DNA from: an uncultured Prevotella sp.
GTDB taxonomy: Bacteria; Bacteroidota; Bacteroidia; Bacteroidales; Bacteroidaceae
Assembly (NCBI GenBank): GCA_902477645.1
Contig: CABSIA010000112.1
Location: 1-10,017, forward strand
DNA length: 10,017 nt
Reading direction: 5' to 3'
Shown here: positions 1-5,928 of the stretch, one piece after another
Numbering within the stretch: the stretch's first letter is position 1
Layout: each line of letters starts with the position of its first letter
Position numbers and translations under genes: made by a program
Notes under the pieces: generated by a model
Seen by the model: the letters and a program-made list of their open reading frames with translations, nothing else
What the model was told of the DNA's origin: nothing
The model's database searches: none

Positions 1-100
1 TGCGGCCGCTGTCTGCAAAGGTAACAATTGCTGTGTCCGTTTGCTTGCGGCCGCTGTCTGCAAAGGTAACAATTGCTGTGTCCGTTTGCTTGCGGCCGCT
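1..100. repeat. 45-bp tandem repeat, 2.2 copies, cut by the left edge
   Basis: Two identical 45-bp units lie at 1-45 and 46-90, followed by the first 10 bases of a third (91-100). The array may continue left of the window. Each unit starts with a NotI-type palindrome (GCGGCCGC) and contains CAAAGGTA (16-23 and 61-68), which read on the minus strand is TACCTTTG, a match to the Bacteroidetes -7 box TAnnTTTG. No clear -33 TTTG is seen at the expected spacing. 45 is a multiple of three, so open frames cross the array, but their repetitive translations look like nothing functional. Best reading: a duplicated non-coding segment that may carry leftward promoters for a gene outside the window. Confidence 0.9.
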
Positions 101-113
101 ATACATAGCGGCC
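94..113. terminator. Short perfect hairpin just past the aroQ stop
   Basis: GGCCGCTAT (94-102) and ATAGCGGCC (105-113) are perfect reverse complements, able to fold as an 8-bp stem with a 4-base loop. The hairpin starts 12 bases beyond the aroQ stop on the minus strand, so it could end that transcript. No T-tract follows it on either strand, so it is not a classical intrinsic terminator. Its left arm is the end of the partial third copy of the 45-bp repeat, so it may simply be part of that element. Confidence 0.35.
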
Positions 114-125
114 CTACAACCTTCA

Positions 126-545
126 TTACTTTCTTACAATGGCCTCAACAGCAAGGCGGTAGGAGTCGAGGCCGAAGCCCGCTATCACGCCGAGGCATGC
201 CGGCGAAATCATGCTGTGGTGGCGGAACTCCTCACGCGAATGTACGTTTGATATATGAACTTCGATTACAGGAGCTGTGAGCGATTTTATACAGTCGAGC
301 AAAGCTATGGATGTATGTGTATAGGCACCAGCATTGAGAACTATGCCGTCGCAGCTAAATCCTACCTCCTGCATCTTGTTGATAAGCTCTCCCTCGACGT
401 TGCTCTGGTAGTAGTCTATCTCAACATCGGGAAACTGTGCCCTCAGCACAGGCAGATAGCTCTCGAAAGAGTTGTCGCCGTATATTCCCGGCTCACGGAC
501 ACCAAGCAGATTAAGGTTTGGGCCGTTAATGATTTGTATCTTCAT
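126..545 (-). CDS. aroQ: Type II 3-dehydroquinate dehydratase
   Basis: The enzyme removes water from 3-dehydroquinate to give 3-dehydroshikimate, the third step of the cytoplasmic shikimate pathway to aromatic amino acids. At 139 residues it has the usual type II length. The N-terminus has the family signature INGPNLNLLG (residues 6-15) followed by R17 and Y22 in REPGIYG, which correspond to the catalytic arginine and tyrosine of the flexible lid. N71 and the segment AGAYTHTS (72-79), H97 in VEVHISN-type context, and R104 in HSREEF match the remaining active-site positions; the spacings N71-H97 (26) and H97-R104 (7) are those I recall for the Mycobacterium tuberculosis enzyme. The start is fixed by the signature lying six residues in. 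It diverges from the xerD-type gene, and I recall this pairing in other Bacteroidales. I found no convincing promoter of its own. The protein looks complete and ordinary. Confidence 0.97.
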   Translation of the reverse strand: MKIQIINGPNLNLLGVREPGIYGDNSFESYLPVLRAQFPDVEIDYYQSNVEGELINKMQEVGFSCDGIVLNAGAYTHTSIALLDCIKSLTAPVIEVHISNVHSREEFRHHSMISPACLGVIAGFGLDSYRLAVEAIVRK

Positions 546-603
546 TTATGTATAAAGAATAATAAATTATTATGCATTCTCTTCGATAACTCGAAAATTA
601 TTA

Positions 604-622
604 CTAACTTTAAATAAGTTAG
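604..622. promoter_or_regulatory. 7-bp dyad in the aroQ/xerD divergent region
   Basis: CTAACTT (604-610) and AAGTTAG (616-622) form a perfect inverted repeat around TAAAT. It lies between two divergent genes, 59 bases upstream of aroQ and about 125 bases upstream of the -7 box of the recombinase gene, so it could be an operator. An AT-only hairpin (AAAAGAAAAA 639-648 with TTTTTCTTTT 654-663) lies beside it. In a sequence this AT-rich, chance dyads are expected, so the call is weak. Confidence 0.25.
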
Positions 623-746
623 GCTTCACTCAGAAATAAAAAGAAAAAATTGATTTTTCTTTTATATTCCATTCATTTAGATAAATTTCTTTCACTCAAT
701 AACACAAATAAATTTGCATTATCTTCGCTTAATCGAAATTTTGCAC

Positions 747-754
747 TAACTTTG
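747..754 (+). promoter_or_regulatory. Bacteroidetes -7 promoter box for the xerD-type gene
   Basis: TAACTTTG matches the Bacteroidetes sigma-A -7 consensus TAnnTTTG exactly. The expected -33 TTTG is at best degenerate (TTCG at 724-727). Transcription would start near 760, about 15 bases before the ATG at 776. This supports that start over an in-frame ATG at 650, which lies upstream of the promoter. Confidence 0.6.
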
Positions 755-775
755 CCGACAAAATTACAAAAAATT

Positions 776-1729
776 ATGGAAACCGACAAGCAAACGGCTG
801 CCAATATGCTGAAACGCTACATAAGATACCTGAAGCTGGAACGCAACCATTCGGAAAACACCATCGAGGCTTACCGACACGATTTGCAGCTGTTGCTTGA
901 GTTTCTGAACGGCGAGGGCATTGAGCCTGCGGAGGTTGGACTTGAGGATTTGCAGCACTTCGCAGCCTCTCTTCACGAGAAAGGGGTTACGGCAAAGTCT
1001 CAGGCAAGAATACTGTGCGGCGTGAGGGCTTTCTACAGGTTTCTGCTTTTGGACGGATATATAGAGGCAGACCCGTCGGAGCTGCTGGAGTCGCCCAAGC
1101 TGCCGTTTCACCTGCCAGAGTATCTGACACTTGAGGAGGTGGACAGACTTGAGGACAGCCTCGACATGAGCAAGCCCGAGAGCCAGCGCAACAAAGCGAT
1201 AATAGAGGTGCTGTTCTCGTGCGGACTGCGTGTAAGCGAGCTTGTCAGCCTGAGACTGTCGAACCTTTACATAGAGGAAAAATTTATCAGAGTCTTGGGA
1301 AAAGGCAGCAAGGAGCGTCTCGTGCCAATATCAGACAAGGCAATCCACGAGCTGCAGCTCTGGTTTACAGACCGCTGCCATCTCGACATCAAAAAAGGAG
1401 AGGAAGACTATGTGTTTCTGAATCGCCGTGGCAGCCACCTTACGAGAGTCATGATTTTGATAATGATAAAGCGGCAGGCTGAGGAGGCGGGAATAAAAAA
1501 AACAATCTCGCCCAATACCCTCCGCCACTCGTTTGCCACTGCATTGCTGAAAGGCGGCGCCGACCTGAGATTCATTCAGGCTCTGCTCGGACATGAGGAC
1601 ATTGGGACAACCGAGATATATACTCATATAGACTCCACTATGCTAAGAAACGAGATACTGGAGCATCATCCGAGAAATATGAGGAAAAAAGCCTCTCACC
1701 CAACCCCTCCCCAAGAGGGAGGGGAGTAA
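776..1729 (+). CDS. xerD: XerC/XerD-type tyrosine recombinase
   Basis: This is a 317-residue tyrosine site-specific recombinase of the Xer family, which resolves chromosome dimers at dif during division. The N-terminal SAM-like DNA-binding domain covers about residues 10-100, with the family pattern YLKLERNHSENTIEAYRHDL. The catalytic domain covers about 115-300 and shows R152 (CGLRVSEL), K176 (GKGSKER), R250, H273 (LGHED) and the nucleophile Y282 (TTEIYTHID). Box II, normally HxxR, reads N247-T-L-R250, so the catalytic histidine is Asn here (codon AAT, 1514-1516). The start at 776 follows a -7 box at 747-754; an ATG at 806 is an alternative. The last residues (about 303-317, ending PTPPQEGGE) are encoded by a GC-rich hairpin repeat and look like an extension past the normal end near HHPR. 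A mobile-element integrase is less likely because no other mobility genes are nearby and the neighbour is aroQ. I cannot separate XerC from XerD by eye. Confidence 0.92.
   Translation: METDKQTAANMLKRYIRYLKLERNHSENTIEAYRHDLQLLLEFLNGEGIEPAEVGLEDLQHFAASLHEKGVTAKSQARILCGVRAFYRFLLLDGYIEADPSELLESPKLPFHLPEYLTLEEVDRLEDSLDMSKPESQRNKAIIEVLFSCGLRVSELVSLRLSNLYIEEKFIRVLGKGSKERLVPISDKAIHELQLWFTDRCHLDIKKGEEDYVFLNRRGSHLTRVMILIMIKRQAEEAGIKKTISPNTLRHSFATALLKGGADLRFIQALLGHEDIGTTEIYTHIDSTMLRNEILEHHPRNMRKKASHPTPPQEGGE
1692..1727. repeat. GC-rich hairpin repeat overlapping the xerD stop
   Basis: CCCCTCCC (1704-1711) and GGGAGGGG (1717-1724) form a perfect 8-bp stem with a 5-base loop. With the preceding CCTCTCACCCAA segment it resembles a short pyrimidine/purine inverted repeat that I recall as scattered between genes in many bacterial genomes. 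It straddles the end of the recombinase gene and supplies its last codons up to the TAA at 1727-1729. No T-tract follows, so termination is uncertain. The outer limits of the repeat are estimated. Confidence 0.55.
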
Positions 1730-1859
1730 TTAGCTTTGATGAATGATACAACCCATCCCCCAATCTTGGCCGGCCGCCGCTTTGGGATTAAAGAATGTTA
1801 AATCACGAACTGCATGTAGCAATTTATCATATTAAAACGTCATATATAAGGTTTTGGAG

Positions 1860-1891
1860 CTGACGAGTTGACGAGAAAACAAGTTGACGAG
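1860..1891 (-). repeat. Four-unit 8-mer array, minus orientation
   Basis: Read on the minus strand, the 32 bases divide exactly into CTCGTCAA, CTTGTTTT, CTCGTCAA and CTCGTCAG. Two units match the consensus CYYGTYWA fully and two differ only at the last base. The array faces the opposite way to the larger array that starts 33 bases to the right, and the two share the same 8-bp unit family. Confidence 0.7.
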
Positions 1892-1924
1892 TCCGCCTCC
1901 ACCATCAAACAGGACAACAAACAA

Positions 1925-2036
1925 CCCGTTTACTTGTCAACCCGTTTACTTGTCAACCCGTTTACTTGTCAACCCGTTTACTTGTCAACTCGTTTACTTG
2001 TCAACCCGTTTACTTGTCAACCCGTTTACTTGTCAA
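1925..2036 (+). repeat. 16-bp tandem array, seven head-to-tail copies
   Basis: Seven consecutive copies of CCCGTTTACTTGTCAA fill 1925-2036 without gaps. The only variation is one C-to-T change at 1990 in the fifth copy. The unit divides into two related 8-mers, CCCGTTTA and CTTGTCAA, both fitting CYYGTYWA, so the array is also fourteen 8-mers. It ends 23 bases before the M16 peptidase ATG. Near-identity of the copies indicates recent expansion by slippage or recombination. There are no spacers, which rules out CRISPR. Confidence 0.97.
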
Positions 2037-2059
2037 CTTAAATTTTAATTATATACATT

Positions 2060-4879
2060 ATGACATTAAGAAAACTTTTGTTGCTGGCCGTGACCTTCAT
2101 CGCCGGCATTTCACAGGCTCAGATGCAGATGCCGCCCATTCCGCTCGACACTGCGGTAAGGATCGGCAAGCTCGACAACGGACTCACCTACTACATCCGT
2201 TACAACAACTGGCCTGAGCATCGCGCAAACTTCTACATCGCACAAAAGGTTGGCTCTATTCAGGAAGAGGAGAGCCAGCGCGGTCTGGCACACTTCCTCG
2301 AGCACATGTGCTTCAACGGCACCGACAACTTTAAGGGCAACGACCTCATACGCTATTGCGAGTCGATCGGCGTACAGTTTGGCGGCGACCTGAATGCCTA
2401 CACCAGCATCGACCAGACAGTGTACAACATCGACAACGTTCCTACAACACGCCAAAGCTCTCTCGACTCTTGTCTGCTCATTCTCCGTGACTGGGCTGAC
2501 GGGCTTACTCTCGACCCTGAGGAGATTGACAAGGAGCGCGGCGTAATTCACGAGGAATGGCGACTGAGAACAAGCGCAAGCTCACGCCTGTTCGAGCGCA
2601 ACCTTGAGAAACTCTACCCCGGCTCAAAATATGGCAAGCGCTACCCTATCGGCCTCATGTCTGTAATCGACAACTTTGAGCCAAAGGAGCTTCGCGACTA
2701 CTACGAGAAATGGTATCACCCGCAAAATCAGGGTATCATCGTAGTCGGCGACATTGACGTTGACCACACAGAGGCAATGATTAAAAAACTCTTCGGCCCC
2801 ATGCAGAACCCGGAGAATGCCGCTCCTATCGTAGACGAGCTGGTTCCGGACAATGCAGAGCCAATCGTAATCATTGACAAGGACAAGGAATATCAGTCGC
2901 ACGACGTAGACATCATGTTCAAGCACGACGCATTCCCTGACTCTTTGAAGCAGACTCCAAACTACCTGATGTTCAACTATATGAAGCAGGCAGCCACAAC
3001 CATGCTCAACAGCCGCTACAGCGAGGCTGTCCAGAAGGCAGACTGTCCATACGTTAGCGCGTCAGCCTACGACGGAAACTACATCTTTGCCAAGACCAAG
3101 GATGCCTTCACTATAAGCGTGTCGCCAAAAGACATGTCACAGATAGAGCCTGCCGTAAAAGCAGCTCTCATAGAGGCACGCAAGGCTGCGGAGTTCGGAT
3201 TTACCGCTACAGAGTACTCACGTTTCAAGGAGAGCATGCTCAGCGCCTACGACAAGATGTACAGCAACAAGGACAAGCGCTACAGCCGTCAGTTCTACAA
3301 CGAGTGCAAGGGACATTTCCTCTCTAACGAGCCAATGCCCTCGATAGACTACACCTACGAGATGATGAAGCAGATTATCCCTGCCATCCCGTTGGAATAC
3401 GTCAACGGCTTCATGTCTGAGCTGCTGCCAAAGAACGACAGCAACTTGGTCATAATCAACTTCAACAACGAGAAGGATGGCAACGTTTATCCGACAGAGG
3501 CTGGACTTCTCAACGCTGTTAAGGCCGCACGCGCAGAGCAGATCGAGGCCTTCGTCGACAATGTGAAGAATGAGCCTCTGATTGCCAAGATGCCTAAGGC
3601 AGGCAAGATTAAGAAAGAGGAGCGCAACGAAAAGTTCGGCTACACTAAGCTCACGCTCTCTAACGGCGCTACCGTGATACTGAAGAAGACCGACTACAAG
3701 AAAGATCAGGTTATACTCTCTGGCGAGGGCAAGGGCGGAAGCTCTCTCTATCCTGTCAGCGAGCTTACAAACCTCGACGCATTCGACCAGGTTATCGGCT
3801 ACAGCGGCCTGGGCAACTTCTCAAGCACAGAGCTTGGCAAGGTATTGGCTGGCAAGATCGCCAATGTAGACCTCACTCTGGGTGGTATGACCACATCTGT
3901 AAGCGGAAGCTCTACTCCTAAGGATGTTGAGACCATGCTTCAGATGAACTACCTCTACTTCACCAATATCAACAAAGACGAAGACGCTTTCAAGAGTCTC
4001 ATCAGCACATACGAGACACAGCTGAAGAACCGTGAGTTGTCACCAGACATTGCTTTCAGCGACTCTGTATTAGCGACTTACTATCAGCACAACCCACGTC
4101 TGAAGCCAATGTTGCTTGAGGATGTAAAGAACATCAACTACGACCGCATCCTTCAGATTGCAAAGGAGCGCACAGCGAACGCTGCTGCCTGGACATTCAC
4201 CATCATCGGTAACTACGACGAGGAGACTATCCGTCCACTTATCTGCCAGTACATCGCTTCTCTGCCTGCAAAGGGCAAGGTTGTAAACGGCAAGCGCATC
4301 GCATTCCTTGCAAAGGGTACCGTAGACAACACCTTCACACGCAAGATGGAGACTCCAAAGGCAAGAATGCAGTATATGTGGCACAACGACGTAATGCCTT
4401 ACACTCTTGAGAACCTTGTAAGAGCCGACATCGCCGGACAGGTGCTCGACATGATTTATCTGAAGAAAATCCGTGAGGAAGAGAGCGCAGCTTACTCTGT
4501 AGGTGCAAGAGGAATGTCTCAGATTAATGACGACAAGACTCACGAGATCATGATTTACGCCATCTGCCCTGTTAAGCCAGAGAAGAAGGACATAGCCGTT
4601 AAGATTCTTGAAGGCGAGGTTAAGGCCATGGAGACAGCATGCGACGCGTCAATGGTCACAAAGGTTAAGGAGCTTATGCTGAAGCAGGCAGACGACGCGG
4701 CAAAGAGCAACGGCTACTGGCTCAACGTAGTCAACGAATGGAACAAATTCGGAATTGACAAGCACACAGACTACAAGAAGACCATAGAGGCTCAGACTCC
4801 GGAGACCATAATGCAGTTCATGAAAGAGTTCAACGCAAAGAGCAGCCGCCTGTCGGTATGCATGATGCCGGCAGAATAG
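2060..4879 (+). CDS. Secreted two-domain M16 family zinc metallopeptidase
   Basis: A 939-residue protein of the pitrilysin/insulinase (M16) family, which degrades peptides inside a closed chamber. Residues 1-20 form a signal peptide (basic start, LLLLAVTFIAGI core, likely cleavage after SQA), so the protein is exported, probably to the periplasm; no lipobox cysteine is seen. The inverted zinc motif HxxEH is HFLEH, H78-E81-H82, and the third zinc ligand is E159 in KERGVIHEEW, the 77-residue spacing from H82 typical of pitrilysin. The C-terminal half carries R805 and Y812 (IREEESAAYSV), matching the conserved Arg/Tyr pair seven residues apart in pitrilysin-type enzymes. Thus both M16 halves are in one intact chain with complete catalytic residues. 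The leader is AT-rich without a Shine-Dalgarno sequence, and a tandem repeat array ends 23 bases upstream. Its substrate cannot be read from the sequence. It has no operon partner here and ends at a strong terminator. Confidence 0.96.
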   Translation: MTLRKLLLLAVTFIAGISQAQMQMPPIPLDTAVRIGKLDNGLTYYIRYNNWPEHRANFYIAQKVGSIQEEESQRGLAHFLEHMCFNGTDNFKGNDLIRYCESIGVQFGGDLNAYTSIDQTVYNIDNVPTTRQSSLDSCLLILRDWADGLTLDPEEIDKERGVIHEEWRLRTSASSRLFERNLEKLYPGSKYGKRYPIGLMSVIDNFEPKELRDYYEKWYHPQNQGIIVVGDIDVDHTEAMIKKLFGPMQNPENAAPIVDELVPDNAEPIVIIDKDKEYQSHDVDIMFKHDAFPDSLKQTPNYLMFNYMKQAATTMLNSRYSEAVQKADCPYVSASAYDGNYIFAKTKDAFTISVSPKDMSQIEPAVKAALIEARKAAEFGFTATEYSRFKESMLSAYDKMYSNKDKRYSRQFYNECKGHFLSNEPMPSIDYTYEMMKQIIPAIPLEYVNGFMSELLPKNDSNLVIINFNNEKDGNVYPTEAGLLNAVKAARAEQIEAFVDNVKNEPLIAKMPKAGKIKKEERNEKFGYTKLTLSNGATVILKKTDYKKDQVILSGEGKGGSSLYPVSELTNLDAFDQVIGYSGLGNFSSTELGKVLAGKIANVDLTLGGMTTSVSGSSTPKDVETMLQMNYLYFTNINKDEDAFKSLISTYETQLKNRELSPDIAFSDSVLATYYQHNPRLKPMLLEDVKNINYDRILQIAKERTANAAAWTFTIIGNYDEETIRPLICQYIASLPAKGKVVNGKRIAFLAKGTVDNTFTRKMETPKARMQYMWHNDVMPYTLENLVRADIAGQVLDMIYLKKIREEESAAYSVGARGMSQINDDKTHEIMIYAICPVKPEKKDIAVKILEGEVKAMETACDASMVTKVKELMLKQADDAAKSNGYWLNVVNEWNKFGIDKHTDYKKTIEAQTPETIMQFMKEFNAKSSRLSVCMMPAE

Positions 4880-4900
4880 CAAATCTGCCCGGACAGACGT

Positions 4901-4953
4901 AAAAAAAGAGGATGCGGCTCAAAGCAAAATGTTTTGCCGCATCCTCTTTTTTT
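4901..4953. terminator. Bidirectional intrinsic terminator, 18-bp perfect stem
   Basis: Bases 4901-4918 (A7 then GAGGATGCGGC) pair perfectly with 4936-4953 (GCCGCATCCTC then T7) around a 17-base loop. A GC-rich core flanked by A-runs on one side and T-runs on the other works in both directions. It lies 21 bases after the M16 stop and 23 bases beyond the DUF2442 stop on the other strand, so it can end both convergent transcripts. Confidence 0.92.
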
Positions 4954-4976
4954 ATTGGCAATATATCTCATAATCT

Positions 4977-5222
4977 CTATTTACATGACACGCCATTCTC
5001 GTATAAAAATTCCGGAGCAAAGCCAATTTCATTATTCCAGTCAATGGAGAACGGGTCAATGGTGAAATTCTTAAAGTAGTCTTTATCTTTCAGCTTGCCA
5101 CATACCCCTTTATCTAACAATGTCGAGAAATCAAACGTTTTCTTTTCTCCATTGTTAAAGAGAATGACCAAAGTATAGCCATCCAGGTACTCAGCCTGTG
5201 TTACAGTCAATATCTTATCCAT
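4977..5222 (-). CDS. DUF2442 family small protein
   Basis: An 81-residue protein recognised from its layout: an N-terminal strand-rich segment (VTQAEYLDGYTLVILFNNGEKKTFDF, residues 7-32), a central LKDKDYFKNFTID (44-56) and the C-terminal IDWNNEIGFAPEFLYENG (60-77). This is the DUF2442 pattern of a small beta-rich domain. It starts 8 bases after the stop of the DUF4160 gene, so the two are almost certainly co-transcribed and possibly translationally coupled. DUF2442 and DUF4160 genes are commonly adjacent and have been proposed as toxin-antitoxin-like; nothing here proves that. The gene is visibly AT-richer than its neighbours (38 percent GC in one 60-base line, against 67 percent in one line of glnN), consistent with transfer. 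Confidence 0.85.
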   Translation of the reverse strand: MDKILTVTQAEYLDGYTLVILFNNGEKKTFDFSTLLDKGVCGKLKDKDYFKNFTIDPFSIDWNNEIGFAPEFLYENGVSCK

Positions 5223-5230
5223 ATCCGATA

Positions 5231-5488
5231 TTATTTAAGTGGATCAATCTTTACTGGCGACTCATATCTCGTCAGTCTTACCCAATTCTCAAGCAATTCT
5301 TCTTTATGAAGATCCAACCATTCGTATACGAGGTTTAGGGCACGTCTTGGAAGACTGCCTGTTATTATACCGTCCTTTATCGTAATGATTGCCTTATACT
5401 GTTCATACCACACATGAAAATGCGGCGGGTTATGCTCATTCATATACATATAAATGATTATTCCGTAAAATCTACTTATTTCAGGCAT
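5231..5488 (-). CDS. DUF4160 family small protein
   Basis: An 85-residue protein with the characteristic DUF4160 start MPEISRFYGI, then IYMYMNEHNPPHFHVWYEQYKA (about residues 12-33) with a conserved HFHV histidine pair, a strand of IxIKDG type, and a C-terminal helix ALNLVYEWLDLHKEELLENW. I chose the ATG at 5488 because family members begin MPxI; an in-frame ATG at 5512 would add MQKIKNSI. A -7 box at 5538-5545 fits either start. It is first in a two-gene unit with the DUF2442 gene, 8 bases downstream. The molecular function is unknown; a toxin role in a toxin-antitoxin-like pair is a hypothesis. AT-rich composition sets it apart from the metabolic genes on its right. Confidence 0.86.
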   Translation of the reverse strand: MPEISRFYGIIIYMYMNEHNPPHFHVWYEQYKAIITIKDGIITGSLPRRALNLVYEWLDLHKEELLENWVRLTRYESPVKIDPLK

Positions 5489-5537
5489 AATACTATTTTT
5501 TATTTTCTGCAAAAAAACAACTTTTTTTTATATTATC

Positions 5538-5545
5538 CAAACATA
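5538..5545 (-). promoter_or_regulatory. -7 promoter box for the DUF4160-DUF2442 unit
   Basis: On the minus strand this reads TATGTTTG, an exact TAnnTTTG. A -33 element is weak: TTGG at 5569-5572 is slightly too far away. Transcription would start near 5531, 43 bases before the preferred DUF4160 ATG. It gives the pair its own promoter, separate from glnN. Confidence 0.5.
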
Positions 5546-5627
5546 TTACAAAAATTAACTTGGCTCATCCAATATTTGGAGTGATGCTTACGGTTCGGCA
5601 AAAATACTGGGGATAAACGCAAACAAT

Positions 5628-5878
5628 GCGGGCTGAAAGCCCAAAAAGCACATAGCCCAGGGCAGAGCGAAGCGGCACCCTGGGTTAACAATATGGGCAT
5701 AAGAGATGCGCCCTGACTGCTTACTGATGAGCTTGCGAATAAAGGGCAAAGGCGTAAAATCAACATAATAACCTCTTGTCAATCAATGCCTTTGCCCTTA
5801 CAGGGCGCATAATCCATTATGAAACTATAATCCCAGGGCGATGCCCTGGGATATGCGCTTTTTGGGCTTTCAGCCCGC
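5628..5878. repeat. REP-like nested inverted repeat element
   Basis: Arms of 36 bp at 5628-5663 and 5843-5878 are reverse complements with two mismatches. Inside them lie two more matched pairs in the same nested order: ATGCGCCCTG (5706-5715) with CAGGGCGCAT (5801-5810), and AAGGGCAAAGGC (5742-5753) with GCCTTTGCCCTT (5788-5799). Each end also contains local hairpins: GGGCT/AGCCC at 5630-5642 and 5864-5876; CCCAGGG/CCCTGGG at 5656-5684; and a 10-bp stem with GAT loop at 5830-5852. This layout resembles paired REP or BIME elements, or a small non-autonomous element. No transposase is encoded. I recall similar CCCAGGGC plus GGGCTTTCAGCCC modules between Bacteroidales genes, but could not search. 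Confidence 0.85.
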
Positions 5879-5896
5879 AAATTCATCAGCAAGCAA

Positions 5897-5928
5897 CTTG
5901 TCTACCCGTCAACTTGTCTACTCGTCTA
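5897..5928 (+). repeat. Four-unit 8-mer array downstream of glnN
   Basis: The 32 bases divide into CTTGTCTA, CCCGTCAA, CTTGTCTA and CTCGTCTA, each a full match to CYYGTYWA. This is the same family as the arrays at 1860-1891 and 1925-2036, about 3.9 kb away. It lies just past the glnN stop, between that gene and the REP-like element. Confidence 0.8.

Larger units (their letters stand above)
1730..2059. other. 330-base non-coding stretch between xerD and the M16 gene
   Basis: No credible gene is present. From left to right it holds a GC-rich patch with CCGGCC repeats near 1767-1780, an AT-rich segment (about 1790-1855), a minus-oriented 8-mer array (1860-1891), a 7-unit 16-bp array (1925-2036) and a 23-base AT-rich leader before the M16 ATG. 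TAAATTTT at 2039-2046 differs by one base from the -7 consensus TAnnTTTG and is the nearest promoter-like sequence to the M16 gene. It would need a -33 element supplied from inside the array, which is speculative. Confidence 0.7.

Noticed and set aside
33..280. Open frames crossing the 45-bp repeat and the aroQ antisense strand
   Set aside because: Their translations are repeat-derived at the start and antisense to the clear aroQ gene afterwards; no family pattern is present.
593..600. aroQ promoter TAATTTTC on the minus strand
   Set aside because: It has one mismatch to TAnnTTTG and no -33 element in an AT-rich region, so it is not distinguishable from chance.
650..775. Longer xerD-type start at 650
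   Set aside because: The added 42 residues do not resemble Xer proteins, are AT-driven, and the ATG lies upstream of the -7 box at 747-754.
776..1729. Integrase of a mobile element
   Set aside because: The protein has Xer-type length and motifs, and no att-like direct repeats, excisionase, relaxase or phage genes are nearby.
1925..2036. CRISPR array
   Set aside because: The 16-bp units are directly adjacent without spacers, too short for CRISPR repeats, and no cas gene is in the window.
1..2036. Common origin of the 45-bp repeat and the 16-bp repeat
   Set aside because: They share only a CCGTTTRCTTG core; the rest differs and the 45-bp unit does not parse into 8-mers, so the resemblance may be chance.
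1966..2217. Small protein with a repetitive start (STRLLVN-type)
   Set aside because: It is the tandem array translated out of frame and runs into the M16 gene in the wrong frame.
5533..5782. Short minus-strand proteins between DUF4160 and glnN
   Set aside because: They are translations of the REP-like inverted repeat, lack family features, and overlap one another.
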